DNA of 50,606 bases from Acanthaster planci (Eukaryota; Echinodermata; Asteroidea; Valvatida; Acanthasteridae), in the NCBI RefSeq assembly GCF_001949145.1, contig NW_019091542.1:10508-61113 (forward strand), read 5' to 3'. The position numbers and the translations under genes were made by a program. Positions 1-10,941 of the stretch are shown piece by piece. Position 1 is the stretch's first letter. Every line of letters starts with the position of its first letter. The notes beneath the pieces are model-generated. The model saw only the letters and a program-made list of their open reading frames with translations. It made no database searches and was not told the DNA's origin.

Positions 1-342
1 GATAAATTATTTGAAGCTGCAAATTATTTCGTCTCAAATTGATAATGTGGAAAATAAAGTGAACTCAACTGCAAGGTCCCAGACCTCCTTCAACATTTCA
101 CATGGATGCGAAATCCTTGCAATTATAACCGGGATTTGGCTGCAAAAAGTGCAAAGCATGTAATTTTCACAGAGTAGTTAGTGTGTGTTGAAGTCCATTT
201 CACATGCACACCTTTGGCATTGCTGTTGCCGTTGCTCAAACTGAAGGTCTACGAAAATAAATATACTGCCAGATTCAGGAGCAACCACTTCTGCTGATGG
301 TCATCAGGGCTGGGGTGGAAAATAAGCGACTCATGGACCCAA

Positions 343-2480
343 GTCAATTTGTGCCAGGAACAACATGATTATTGGCACCTGGAATGTGAGAACATTGAGA
401 AAAGCTGGGAAAATGGAAAAGTTACGGTAGAATACAAAATGAAAAGATACTCCTGGAACATCTTGAGACTCAGTGAAGAACGATAGAACAACTTTGGAGA
501 AACACCAAACCCGGAGGGCCACAAACTCTGCTACAGTGGCAGGGAAGACTGGCATGAACATGGAGTTAGATTTTCATTCACAAAAACACAGTTCACAAAA
601 ACACTCTCCAGTGGACTCATGACCATATGTTGGAGGACATTGCCATTTAACATCACAATCTTCCAAGCTTATGCACCAACAACAGAGTATGATAATGAAA
701 AAGTGGAAGACTACACATGTAGAAGTACAACCGACTACAAGAAGTCCTGGACGGAAGTCCAAAGAAACGTATCATTGTGGTACAAGGTGATTGGAACACA
801 AAGGTAGGAGAAGATGCATGTAGGGACTGAAAAGGAATATGTGGGCCGTACTGCAACACCAACAACAGAGGTTTGAGGCTCCAAGAATTCAACGACCTGA
901 GGCTGATGAATACTTTTGGCCCACAAAAGGCATCAAGGATGTAGACCTGTCACAGCCCAGGAGGAGTTAATCACAACCAAATAGACTACATCATGGTCAA
1001 ACGTTACTTCCAGTCCAGTGTCAACATTGCTAAGACCAGAAGCTTCCCAGGAATTGACAATGAAAGCGACGCTGAGCTTATGTTGATGGCATTCTCACAA
1101 CATGTACGTCTCAAAGGAACAAGAAACAGGTCAACATTAGAATCAAATTCAACCTGGAAAAACTGAAGGACCCGACCATATTGAAATCCTTCCAAGCAAA
1201 CACTGGAGGCAAGTTTGCACCTCTTCCAGTCCTGAGCAATGAGGATACAGAAGTAGACACTCTAGCCACTGCCTGAAACGGCCAATGAACTCCTTGGAAG
1301 ATGGTGGTGCACCAGAGGAGGCAAAACAATACAAAAAGGTAAATCAACAATAAAAAAGTATGAGCAAAGTTAAGGAGGCATGGATGAGAGAACAATGCCA
1401 AGAATTAAATGAGAGCCTGCAAGAAGGCCAATGAACTTGTTTAAGACCTGACAAGCCTAAAACAAGGGAGAACCACTAAAATACAAAAAAGCTGGGAAAT
1501 GTTTGACAGAAAACAGGACGTCATAAATGGATGGACGGAGTACTGTGCCAAGTTGTACACACAGAGCCAAGGGAGACCCAAGGGTGCTGAATGTCTCTCC
1601 ATCGACAAACAGCCCCATGTGAGAAGAAATAGCTTCAGCAGTAACATCCTTGAAGACAAAAAAATCAGCAGGAGTGGACAACATCCTAGCAGAACTGGTT
1701 CAGGCAGGAGAAGATGTACTGACCAACATGTTATTGATCATCTGTAACAAGATCTGGCAGACAGGTGAGTGGCCAACACCACAGACTCCATCTTTGATTA
1801 TCTCTCTCCCCCAAAAAGGCAATCTACAGCTATGCCACAACTACCGTATCATCAGCCTACCCAGTCCTGCAAGTAAAGTTATGCTGAAAGTCATTCTGAA
1901 CAGACTAAATCCACCATGTCCACAAGAAGCGAAAATCATGGCTGAAGAACAAGCAGGCGTCTGGTCAAGCTGCAGCACACCAGAATAAATATTCAACCTC
2001 AAAATTCTCAAAGAAAAATACTTTCAACACCAACAAGAGATTATGCTGTGTATTCATGGACTTCAAAAAGGCATTTGATCAGGTCTGGCATGCAACTTTA
2101 TGGGCAACCATGAGGTTGTACAACATTAATGCCAACCTGATCAGAGTCATAGACAGCCTCTACAACAAAGCCACAAGTGCAGTCTTCTTCAATAACAACA
2201 CTGGAGAATGGTTCTGAATGACAGCTGGGAGTATGCCAAGGCTGTCTGCTCTCCCCTATGCTTTTCAACATCTTTTTGGAAATGCGCTTAAAGATTATGA
2301 AGGAAAAGTCAGTATCAGAGGCAGAACAGTCACAAATTTACATTTGCCAATGACATATATGGCCTTGCTGGACAAGAACAGGAGCTTGTCAACAAGATGG
2401 ACGATCTGGAAAAGACCTCCTCAGAATACGGAGATCAGTGTGGAGAAAACTAAATTGATGTCCAACAACACCGGTGTGTG
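343..2480 (+). mobile_element. Decayed non-LTR retrotransposon (LINE) with AP-endonuclease and reverse-transcriptase remnants
   Basis: This is the remains of the single long reading frame of a LINE, readable only by switching frames. An endonuclease start (IIGTWNVRTL) begins at about 365, GDWNTKVGEDAC lies at about 786 and HNQIDYIMVK at about 970; these are typical of the apurinic-endonuclease-like domain. Reverse-transcriptase blocks follow: SAGVDNILAELVQAGED at about 1660, and FMDFKKAFDQVW (motif A, with its catalytic Asp) at about 2052. At 2343 motif C reads FAND instead of F/YADD, so one catalytic Asp is lost. In-frame stops (for example near 424) and several frameshifts break the frame, and homology fades after about 2480, before the usual C-terminal part. 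The family resembles the RTE-X-type LINEs common in marine invertebrates, but I cannot confirm the clade. It is a dead copy. The 5' and 3' ends and any target-site duplication were not found. Confidence 0.85.
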
Positions 2481-2505
2481 GTTTGGTGGGGCACATACGG
2501 TATGA

Positions 2506-4990
2506 GTTGGGGGTCTGTGTGGGTTGAATGTACCGGTTCTATGTGCGACTGAAAGTAGGATCGACTTCGAGAAAGATTTGAGGGAAAATGACTAAGTTGG
2601 AAATGTGCTACAGAGTTGCGGTTCAAGGGCATGTCGCAGCATAGTGCAATCGGGTTGCATGTGGTATGCAATGCGCTGTGTAGGCGTGTAATCTAGATGG
2701 TCATTGTGCGCTTGCTGTGGGGTAGGTGGTGTGTGAAACAGCGTGTACACTATAATCTACAGGCACAGAGGGGAACAGTTTGCATATAGGGGAAACAGGT
2801 GGGAGCGTAACCATATTCACGCTCTTGCAACTACATACATGTACAAGTACAGAGGAACCTAGAGATTAAATAAAGAACTCACCAATTGACAATAAAAGCT
2901 GATCTGTTCATCATCTCTTGCTGTTAGAATGATGACTGAGGCTGGAGGTTGAAAGGTAGGACACTGATGTGTGGAAAGCCATCTATAAAGAGGGGGAAAA
3001 TGACACATATTCAACCCCTGGTCATTAGAAATACGTGTACTGTACATGCATGGCAGAAAGCTTGATTTCTCTGCAGAAGAGTGAGCGTCATTGAGCGACG
3101 AAAAAGCACATCTGTGGGTTAACAGCATACATGTACATATGCAGCATTTCCAAATGCACAGTGCATTTGCATGTAAGTCAGAATAAGTGTGTTGTCTACA
3201 AACCAGTGGTCCAATGGTCCAAGGCCAGTGGAAACATAGAAGGACCACTAGACCTGTCACAAGATAGTCTGGTGGGCACATGCATAAAATCCCACTGACC
3301 TTGGCATGGCATGGACCAGATCTCAGTTCATAAAAAGTTACATCAGAGCAGCAGCTCCCAATGATCAGCTGTTGAACAAGATGTGCACCACACAGGTCAA
3401 AACACTTCCATGCTTCCCAGACTGGAATTTATATGTAGGTCTACATAATGCATGTAGCGAAATATACTGTAGTGTCAAGTGCACTGCATCTGTAGGTGTA
3501 CACTGCTTGCAGTGTGCTGTTCATTCTAAGGTGTGTGTAACAATGCCTATTACTACACAGTATGTGAATTGGATCTTTCTACTTGTTGACAAATTCTCCA
3601 TAATGTGTTTGAGAGGCTTAGATGGTAATTCAAACATTAGTATTTGTTTTTCAATACCGGAGAAAATAGACTGATGATCCACGAATGCCAAAATACTTTC
3701 TGATTTTTAGGTTAACCTCTTTTATCCATCCCACTAAACTTACATCAGTGTAAATTTCTAGTTTCTATGTTTTAAGAAAACGTTTTTTCCCAAATCACTT
3801 TAATGTACCGGTACTTAAATCATGTACATACAGCTCTGGAACAAATTATTGGACCGCTAATGTTTTTGCCACGTTTCACATTATATTGAGCCACTTTAAT
3901 ACAGGTGTACATACATGTATGCAAATTGTTTTAGCCGATAGAATTGGAAACTGGAAAAAAACCACAAATTTTATCCATTTTACTGCCAAATGCCTTTTGG
4001 ATAGTTTCAAAACCATCATTTTATGGTAATTTTCTTTTTCAAATTGATCATAGGAGCCCTCTGTCAAAGGAATTTAAATTAGGCAGACACCATTACAATT
4101 ATTGTAAAACACTGTGATTTCATGGTATAATGTTTTCAAAATCCAAAATTTATGAGGCGGTACATGTAGGTGAACGACTATGTGTATACATGTATGTACC
4201 GGTACTTCTGTACACTCAACAGTCACATAAACTCCTGCATCTAATGTGAATCAAATCAAATCGACTTGAAGAGTATGTGGTGTTGGGAAATTAGTTCATC
4301 CAAAGTCTAAATGTTAAAATATACATTCCCCCAGCTTTGGATCAGCATGCAACGGATACATGCACCATGTCAACCATTCCATGGTGAGTCGCACGACATT
4401 TGAACAAAATGTTGACATTTAATTACTGTTGTTAACATGGCACTTATTCAACTCAAATGAGCACGTAATTAAGACAAGACATTGTGAATGTATCTCTTAG
4501 TTTTTATTTGATCACTTTAAAATGTTTGTTGTTTTCTTTATCACGGTTTCTTTGACGTGACTCACGTGACAGGATAGAAATGGGGATTTTTCATATCCCT
4601 TGATTCTAAAAGCATTTGCTATGAATGTACAAGTGTGCAAAGTAAATTTTTACCGAACTAAAAACTTAATACTCTGACCTAATCCACGCATAGGTTACAT
4701 TGTGCCAAGTCTCTCTTGTTGTGAAAAACGGCCTGAAACAAATTGAGACTCGCGTGACACAAATGCGTGACTTGATGACACAGTAGCTTTTCACTTTTAC
4801 ATTATAACTGTAATAAGAGTACAACAAATCAAATTATAATATTACATTAATAAAAATGATGGACCTGCAAACATGGCAAATACATTATGGAAGAGTGTGA
4901 AAATTGCTATTTATCCCTTTACTTTGGCAAATGTTGGGGTGGAAATCTGGTATTTAACACAATACACCAAGTATGTGACCTGTCACGACA
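2506..4990. other. Gene-free, repeat-like intergenic DNA
   Basis: I see no gene here. Two open frames of 120-140 codons exist (2859-3281 minus, 3306-3674 plus) but they lack domains and splice context, and they run through stretches rich in the word TACATG. The segment 2500-2760 is G-rich on the plus strand and may be the flank or the 3' remnant of the LINE. The word CGTGAC(TCACG)TGAC around 4555-4570 is a short palindromic cluster with no assigned role. Confidence 0.5.
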
Positions 4991-5014
4991 AAATGAGAGT
5001 AAAGTCGCATCCCN

Positions 5015-5041
5015 CCCTAACCCTAACCCTAACCCTAACCC
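5015..5041 (+). repeat. Interstitial telomere-type repeat, (CCCTAA)n
   Basis: Four exact copies of CCCTAA plus a partial one run directly after an ambiguous base at 5014, the only N in the window. Read on the minus strand this is TTAGGG, the ancestral animal telomere repeat. Ordinary sequence lies on both sides, so this is an internal site, not a chromosome end. The adjacent N suggests that the array length was uncertain in the assembly. Confidence 0.9.
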
Positions 5042-5134
5042 GGGGCCTATTTGTACATGTGTGGTCCCATAGAAACAGGCCCTTGGTCGACGTATTGGGT
5101 CGTGGTTAGAAAAGAAGTGGGGCTTATTTAACCC

Positions 5135-5530
5135 TTTCATCCGCAGGATAATCCGTGCCCTTTTTCTCACTTCTGCATATTCAGGTCTTTTATTTCGTAT
5201 GTTTCCTGTAGTCCAGAGTGAGGCAGAATGTGATTGACGGGTCTTTTCCCTATAGACGCACTGCAACCCGGACGTTTCACACCCCAAGTGGCCTTTAGTG
5301 TGGGGTTATATAGATTCAACACACAGTAGGGACGAGGCGCAACTGCCTCGCTTCAAGCCCCGTAGTAACGGTGTCCTACATCCGGCATGCCAAAAATTGG
5401 GTCACATTTTAATCCTTCGCCCAGGATGATACTTCGTACCCCTTCTGATTTCCCCGCATTGACGTCCTGTATTTCTTTGATTCCTAACATGCAGAGTCGG
5501 GCAGAATATGATTGACAGGTCTTTTATGTA
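5135..5530 (+). repeat. Two diverged tandem units, about 275 bp apart
   Basis: The stretch at about 5135-5250 recurs in diverged form at about 5410-5525. Matching landmarks in the same order are CAGGATAATCCGTGCCC against CAGGATGATACTTCGTACCC, TTTATTTCGTATGTTTCCT against TGTATTTCTTTGATTCCT, and GAGGCAGAATGTGATTGACG against GTCGGGCAGAATATGATTGACA, each followed by GGTCTTTT. The offset is close to 275 bp. It is an old tandem duplication or a dimeric repeat element. Confidence 0.75.
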
Positions 5531-6036
5531 TGGTAATGTGAGGGATGTCATGCATGTTGTACATATAATTGAGAGTATGCTGGTGTGTAGTAACAGCGCC
5601 ATCATGCGGCGGCAGGGGCATTCCTCATGTTTGCCGTCGCCTCCGTTGTTGGCCTGTCTGCTATTGAAACTAAATAGGTAAATTTCACTCTTCTTGGGCT
5701 TGTAAATTTTTTGTAAATCATCGATTGGGTTTCCAGGGGAGTGGAGAAATTGTTAGATATCGTGGGAAGGGTGTAAATACATTATTTTATGGGTAAATTG
5801 GGCAAATGGTTTTGTTACTTTCGAGCGGTAAAATAATGGCGGCCTCATAGCAGTGTGCTCAGACAAGTCTGGTTTGCATACACATGTATATACATATATC
5901 GGTATCGGCGTCCATGGTGCCGAGACCAAAACTTTGAGTAGGATCTATGGTGGAGTAATCATGTGGGTTATGTAGTTTAGATCATTTGATTGAAGGAAGT
6001 CACTGGTTTCGCATAAGTGTACATTACTTGCATGTA
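5531..6036. other. Non-coding spacer
   Basis: I found no gene, RNA gene or clear repeat here. The sequence is of mixed composition. A short ATGGCGGC word at about 5837 has no splice-supported frame after it. Confidence 0.4.
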
Positions 6037-6080
6037 CATGTATGTATGTATGTATGTATGTATGTATGTATGTATGTATG

Positions 6081-6110
<30 letters not shown>
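6037..6110 (+). repeat. (TATG)n microsatellite
   Basis: About 18 uninterrupted TATG units, preceded by the palindromic words CATGTACATG. The minus-strand frames made of repeated Tyr-Ile-His-Thr are products of this repeat and are not genes. Confidence 0.97.
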
Positions 6111-6114
<4 letters not shown>

Positions 6115-6225
6115 GAGCAATAACACCAGCAGAGATCCGAGCCCAGGGTGTTCTGGTGTGTCTGCTCATGCGCACCCCCACCAGATAGCGCCCCTCCAAC
6201 AGTAAGAAAGGAGGAGCACACTATC

Positions 6226-6256
6226 GGAAAAACCCTAACCCCTTAACCCTAACTTT
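6226..6256 (+). repeat. Second degenerate telomere-like patch
   Basis: The words AACCCTAACCCC and TTAACCCTAAC lie together here, about 1.2 kb from the first telomere-type array and in the same orientation. Only two or three units are recognisable. Confidence 0.6.
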
Positions 6257-7084
6257 AGAGGTAATTTAGGCCACAAGGGTTATGCAGCTAGAACATGCGT
6301 TTTACACGTACTACAGGCTACTGATCATTTTCTGATAGGTCAAAAAGGGACTTTTCCCGAAGGGTACTTTGTCTTTGGGGGCAAATCCCCATGCCTTTTG
6401 TACACACTTTATATTTTCTACATGAACCTGGGCACATGATAATCTCTTATAACAACTGAACAAATAAACTTGAGACGTCATACATCAATGTAAACGATCA
6501 CAAGCAGACACCCCTCCATTCGTATAAATTTGGTTCCCATTGGGGTCGCGGTTCAACAGTTATAGCCGATTTAAGTCTTCCACATAGGTTGTGTAAACGA
6601 TAGAGAAGCGACAGGACCACAAGGAAGAAATGCCCCTCCTGCTGTATTACCTGTACCCATATACATGTACATGTAATTGGTGCATTACACATCACTTGAC
6701 TTAGGACTAATACTCACCAGAACCTTAACTGATTGAGCCGACCACTTCGTGCTGACTCCTGTGGTGTGATGGGGCCGCAGGAGGAATAACGGCCGAAGTA
6801 CGGGCTACCAGCCAATATGCTCCTCCACTGACTACGGATAAAAATGTGGTTGTGGTCGCAATCGCCCCCGGTCGTAAATGCTGCGGAATGTGCAGGCTGA
6901 CTCTATACTCCCGCTCAGATGTGGACCGGACCAGTGGGCTGATGACTAGGTAATTGCAGACTGTGTACTTGTGTGATGGACAGCATCCCGGCACGTTGAC
7001 TTGTTATCCCCGCGACATCTATATGCAGCCTGACACGGTATGCCCTAGTATGGTTGAACTACACCCACCAAGTCCGCGCCCATA

Positions 7085-7290
7085 TAAAACAAAATCAGAC
7101 CGAAAGTGCGCCGCCTGTCGACTCTCGGGAAAAGGTTTGCCCCTGTTTCTTTTTACCGGAAATTCAAGATCAGGGCCATAAGATCACTTTTCGTTTCAAT
7201 TTTACAGGGGGTTAGCCACGATTTTTTTTATTCGCTTTTCCCCGAAGGTATCCGAAAATAGTTGTAAAACTATGCGCTCAGCTCTGAATG
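7085..7290 (+). repeat. Dispersed repeat, copy 1
   Basis: This stretch is clearly related to 22195-22385 in the same orientation. Shared landmarks in order are AAACAAAATCAGACCG (copy 2 AAGCAAAATCAGACTG), GGAAATTCAAGAT, GGCCA-AAGATCA-TTTTCGTTTCAAT (copy 2 GGCCAGAAAATCATTTTTTGTTTCAAT) and GGGGGTTAGCCA followed by a run of T. The pair defines an interspersed, non-coding repeat family of at least 190 bp whose type I cannot name. Confidence 0.75.
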
Positions 7291-7539
7291 TAGCCGCCCG
7301 CCTCTGTCCAAAATAGGTCGGCAATTTGGGGCTTTTTGTGAAAGAAACGCCCTGAACTAGCGACTGTCAGTCGCAAATTCGGGATTCATAGGAATATTTC
7401 TATGATCCCTCCTGATTATGACATGTTTTATTGTAAAAACCATGTGGGATCACAAAATATTAATGACCTCGCGCGTAGAAATCCAACGATATGGTGACAT
7501 GCAGATATGGTGTTCTATTCACGCCACATTACACTGCCC

Positions 7540-7630
7540 GGTGAGCCTGGAGTTGTTCGCCACTGCGCGACTGTTTCACTGAGCGGTGAGAGTTGTTTAG
7601 CAGTGGCGCAGTAAAAGTTGCACAGCACTT
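7540..7630 (+). repeat. Cluster of degenerate ~22-bp GTTGTT...CAGTGA repeats, forward orientation
   Basis: Three or four units beginning GTTGTT or GTTT and containing CACTG/CGCAGTG follow each other at intervals of 19-25 bp. GTGAGAGTTGTTT here matches GTGAGTGTTGTTT read on the minus strand at about 8230-8250. The cluster in 8228-8560 has the opposite orientation. Confidence 0.65.
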
Positions 7631-8227
7631 ATAATACGGGCTCATAGCGCAAACTCCAAGAGAAATTGCCCCATCTGGTGATGCCCAGGAAGATTGTATG
7701 ACCTCGTTGTTTTAATGGAAATGTAAAGCTATGGGCACTGGGGCAATTTATTTTTCAATATTTTTATAGAGAGAAAGAAAAAAATATAAAGAATCGGGGT
7801 AGGCAGTGCCATATGAATCTAAAAATTTACCTCTTTTCTTCAGTCCACAAAATAGTTTCGTTACATTTAATGTGTGTGACTGGAAATACACTGAGTCACC
7901 AGATTGTGATGTAGTTGAGATTTACGGAAATGTGATGTCAATTTCTGACGATATTTCTCTTAAGGTCAACCAACTTTTCAGTTTGTCTAATATGCTAGTA
8001 AAATGTTTTACAAAACAATTTCTGAGGTGATTTTTAAAGAAGTGAATGAAAGAAAAAAATTCCATGTTCTACAATAAAAATTTTAATAATTTTTTTCTCG
8101 CCTATTTTCCACGGATTCCAGACACGGTAATTGTCAGAGGTCAACTTTTAGGCTTTAAAATAGACTTGGACCTCTTGTGATCATTCCCAACTTTGAAAAA
8201 GCACAAACATTGAAGCCTACCATCAGA
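7631..8227. other. AT-rich stretch between the two oppositely oriented 22-bp repeat clusters
   Basis: It contains no recognisable gene. One 74-codon open frame (7806-8030, plus) has no domain that I recognise. If the flanking clusters are the subterminal parts of a mobile element, this is its non-coding interior. Confidence 0.4.
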
Positions 8228-8560
8228 TCAGGAAACAACACTCACCGCGTAGCCAAACAACTTTCACTGCGTGGTGGAACAACCCTCGTCGAGCAGTGAA
8301 ATCCAAGCACAGACATATAACGCCATTCAAGTGTGAACGTTAACGCATACGCGCAGGCACAGTGTGTGCGGCTCCAGCGCCTGTGTAAGTTATCATTCAC
8401 TGCGCAGGAGCAGTCCAACATAAAGGCGCCCATGCGATGTTTCACACAAATTCGCGGTCTGCACAGTGAAACAACACCCATAGCACAGTGGTGATGCAAC
8501 TCTCATTGCGTGATGAAATAACTCTCATCGAGCAGTGAAACTACCCTTGCCGCACAGCTG
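8228..8560 (-). repeat. Cluster of degenerate ~22-bp repeats, reverse orientation
   Basis: Read on the minus strand, several units start GTTGTT or GTTATT and end near CGCAGTGA. Two consecutive units near 8230-8275 and one near 8500-8525 are spaced at exactly 22 bp. CpG-containing words such as CTCGACGAG and CTGCGCAGTGA punctuate the block. The unit matches the cluster at 7540-7630 in inverse orientation. Confidence 0.65.
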
Positions 8561-8624
8561 GGATTAGACACAGGACCATCACTGTTTGGAACAAAGTAAA
8601 AGACACGCCAATAACAGATGGGAG

Positions 8625-8800
8625 TGTGACTCGGTTGGGACTCGAACCCAATGCAGACGTCTTATAACCACTCGACCAACGAGCTTGCTGGGGTCAACAA
8701 GCAGGTCTGAGGCGGTGTAGCAGGGGTACTGCAAACTATTTACAAAATGTACTTTGCGTTGGGGAGATGTTAATTTATATCATGGGTTTTTAATGTTGGG
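8625..8800 (-). mobile_element. tRNA-derived SINE copy
   Basis: On the minus strand an RNA polymerase III A box (TGGTCGAGTGG, 8668-8678) is followed by a perfect B box (GGTTCGAGTCC, within 8637-8649), as in Ser/Leu-type tRNA. The spacing between the boxes is tRNA-like. The part at 8720-8785, ending in AGATGTTAATTTATAT, also occurs at about 50374, so the element is longer than a tRNA. It has no intact cloverleaf with an anticodon that I would trust, so it is a SINE and not a tRNA gene. Confidence 0.8.
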
Positions 8801-9948
8801 TAAGGGCAAAACCCGTAAAATAAATTAGAATTATACACACAATTCATATCGGTTATTAGTCTACAATAATTATAAATTGTACCGGCCTGCAAAGAGTGCC
8901 GACAAAATAATCTGCTGCCGAGAACCAGGTATAGCAACAATATCTTTAGTCTGGGTAATTTAAATTTTGGTTATCTGGGATAAGATAACTCAGTGTACCA
9001 GATTTTACTTATAAATGCCTAGTAGACTGAGACTTCGTTGTCAGCGCACTTGGGCTGGCCGCACATGCCGTTATGCCTGAGTAACTCTATTCAATCAACA
9101 GATACCTGTGTGCTCAATCTACATTATTCGCTCACTGTTGCATGGTATAGCGCCTCCAAGCGGCGCCATGATTTACGTGTGTACTCTTCAAGCGATAAGT
9201 TCGCTTGTCGCCCATAATGGACCGTATTCGCGGAGTCCCCAATTTCAGTAGTATTCCCAACGTTGTGTATTTATTTCAAACGTTAAACTTAAAGAACCAG
9301 ACTATATTCTACGATTTCATTCCGACCCGTACCCCCCCCCCATATCACCTGGTACCATCCCATTACGGGTTTCAAATTTAAACTGTACGTTCAGGAATAC
9401 GACTGATTGGGGACGCTGTAAATACGGTCTATCTATTGGCTACATTATGCAAGACAGTGACCGCGAGGCTATAACTTCCTGTTAGCAAAGCGTTATTTAA
9501 ATTTTGGTTCTCCAATGGCAACGCTTTGTCTGCTATATGATAAAAAAATATGGCCTTGCTACAATCACAGTACGCCGAATCACATATCACGTCTCTTTTG
9601 GTGGTATACCGTTTAAATCATCGGTTATCTTGATTATTTTGGGATCATGTGTAGTGTAATGAGAATATTTTGTGCCCGATAACAAAGACTTGCCTTCAAT
9701 TTATCCCACAAACATACCTCGATCAATTTTCTCTCTAAATAGCTATAAAGTCAGTTCACGTTCAACTGTACAATTACAAATCAGTTTAAAATTACTGATG
9801 CTTCAAAATTTGAAAATTTCTTCTCATTTCTCAGTCATTAAACAATATTTACGTGAGTGATTTGGGGTTTAAAATTTTGGTAACTGCTTTAACTGTTCTG
9901 TTACGACAGAGCAGACAGATGACGTCCTAATAATACAAGCGATTCAAA
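8801..9948. other. Non-coding spacer
   Basis: No gene is visible. A run of ten C lies at about 9331-9340. A short inverted repeat (CAAAGCG...CGCTTTG) lies near 9486-9527 with an intervening AT-rich loop. The remainder is unremarkable. Confidence 0.4.
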
Positions 9949-9950
9949 AT

Positions 9951-10085
9951 AGTGCGCCACCAAAGGTTTGCAACGCGTTGACCAATCACAACGCGCGAAA
10001 TCTGCCAACCCTTTCCAAAGATGCATTCGGTCGACAGATTTTGCGCATTGTGATGGCCAACGCGTTGCAAACTTTGGTTGTGCAA
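9951..10085. repeat. Strong imperfect inverted repeat (hairpin, possible MITE)
   Basis: The left arm (about 9959-10010) and the right arm (about 10028-10078) are near-perfect reverse complements separated by roughly 17-20 bases. Both arms contain TTTGCAACGCGTTG, then ATCACAA(C/T)GCGC and AAATCTG. The match continues more loosely outward (AGTGCGCCACC against ATTGCACAACC). The arms are CpG-rich compared with the surroundings. The design fits a foldback element or MITE. No terminal target-site duplication was identified. Confidence 0.85.
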
Positions 10086-10366
10086 TATCCGATCCGAGCG
10101 GAACAAAAGATGGCTTTTTGGTAATCACCGCATAGGAACGCCATGAGGCGCGCAAGTATATACGCGTTTGACGCGGAGCGCGCTGAGTACGCGTAACTAA
10201 TTTTTTCCGGTATGTATGGTCTTTGCACACACCTAGAACGCGCGCAAGAACCCGCTTGTAACTACCTGTCTTTCTTTTGCCGACTGGGGGTGCACTTCAG
10301 CTCGGGGCGGATTGTGAAATGTTATCAAGTCAATCAGATTTGTTTTTCACCGATATGCTGATGTCT

Positions 10367-10941
10367 TTATTGTTCTTCATCTAGCTTCCAGGCAGCGAAT
10401 CTTATGTTCGGTGGCGCAAGGTAGGGTCCATCAGATGACTGTGTTACAACCATATCTGGAGAAAAGAAAAGACACGAAAATTTCTTCACGAGGTCAGATT
10501 CTTCTTCCAATAATCGCTGTTTAGTTTATGCCAAGGGTATTGTGCTGAGGGACATTGCTCCTTACGTGTAGTTGTATGAGTTGTCGTTTTGGTTTGTATC
10601 TTGAGTGTGGCTAGTTGTTGTCCTTGTGGTTCTGATGTAGAGCAAGTAGATGACACATTTACACGGGTCTTCTTCCCCCAAGCGCCTTTCTGAAAGATAA
10701 AGACAACAAAGCACGCATTTCATTTGCAGAGACAAATTTGGTATGTTGAAGTCCAAACAAAGCTTTTACAGGTCATTGGAAACTGAATTTTCAGGCGCAA
10801 CCAAATAAACAATTTGTTTTTGCAAGTTTTCAGTCAACGTACCAACGGATAGCCGTAGTTCTCTGCAGTAGAACCCTTTGAGATGCCGTCTCCACGTGTG
10901 AGGGCGCGCTTTTCTCTGCTTCGCTGAACTGCATTTCGAAC
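10367..10941 (-). CDS. GPCR cytoplasmic tail, three exons
   Basis: Exons 10941-10843, 10689-10566 and 10455-10367 encode the C-terminal tail. It starts basic (VRNAVQRSREKRALTRG) and continues through KGAWGKKTRVNVSS to a Thr-rich run. It ends SDGPYLAPPNIRFAAWKLDEEQ-stop, written here in two parts as SDGPYLAPPN and IRFAAWKLDEEQ. All three junctions agree in phase. The many Ser and Thr residues are candidate kinase or arrestin sites. The stop codon lies inside an AATAAA word (10366-10371). The tail is short for the family. Confidence 0.85.

Noticed and set aside
2859-3281. 140-codon minus-strand frame
   Set aside because: No domain, Cys- and His-rich by chance, runs through TACATG-rich sequence, and has no matching splice sites or neighbours.
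3306-3674. 122-codon plus-strand frame
   Set aside because: No recognisable domain and low-complexity words; likely a chance open frame.
5945-6221. Minus-strand frames with repeated Tyr-Ile-His-Thr
   Set aside because: They translate the (TATG)n microsatellite.
7806-8030. Possible 74-codon gene between the repeat clusters
   Set aside because: Looked faintly like an extracellular domain (FVTFNVCDWKYTESPDCDVVE) but has no family match that I can name and no splice partners.
8637-8700. tRNA gene on the minus strand
   Set aside because: The A and B boxes are good, but the body does not fold into a trustworthy cloverleaf and the tail recurs elsewhere, so it is a SINE.
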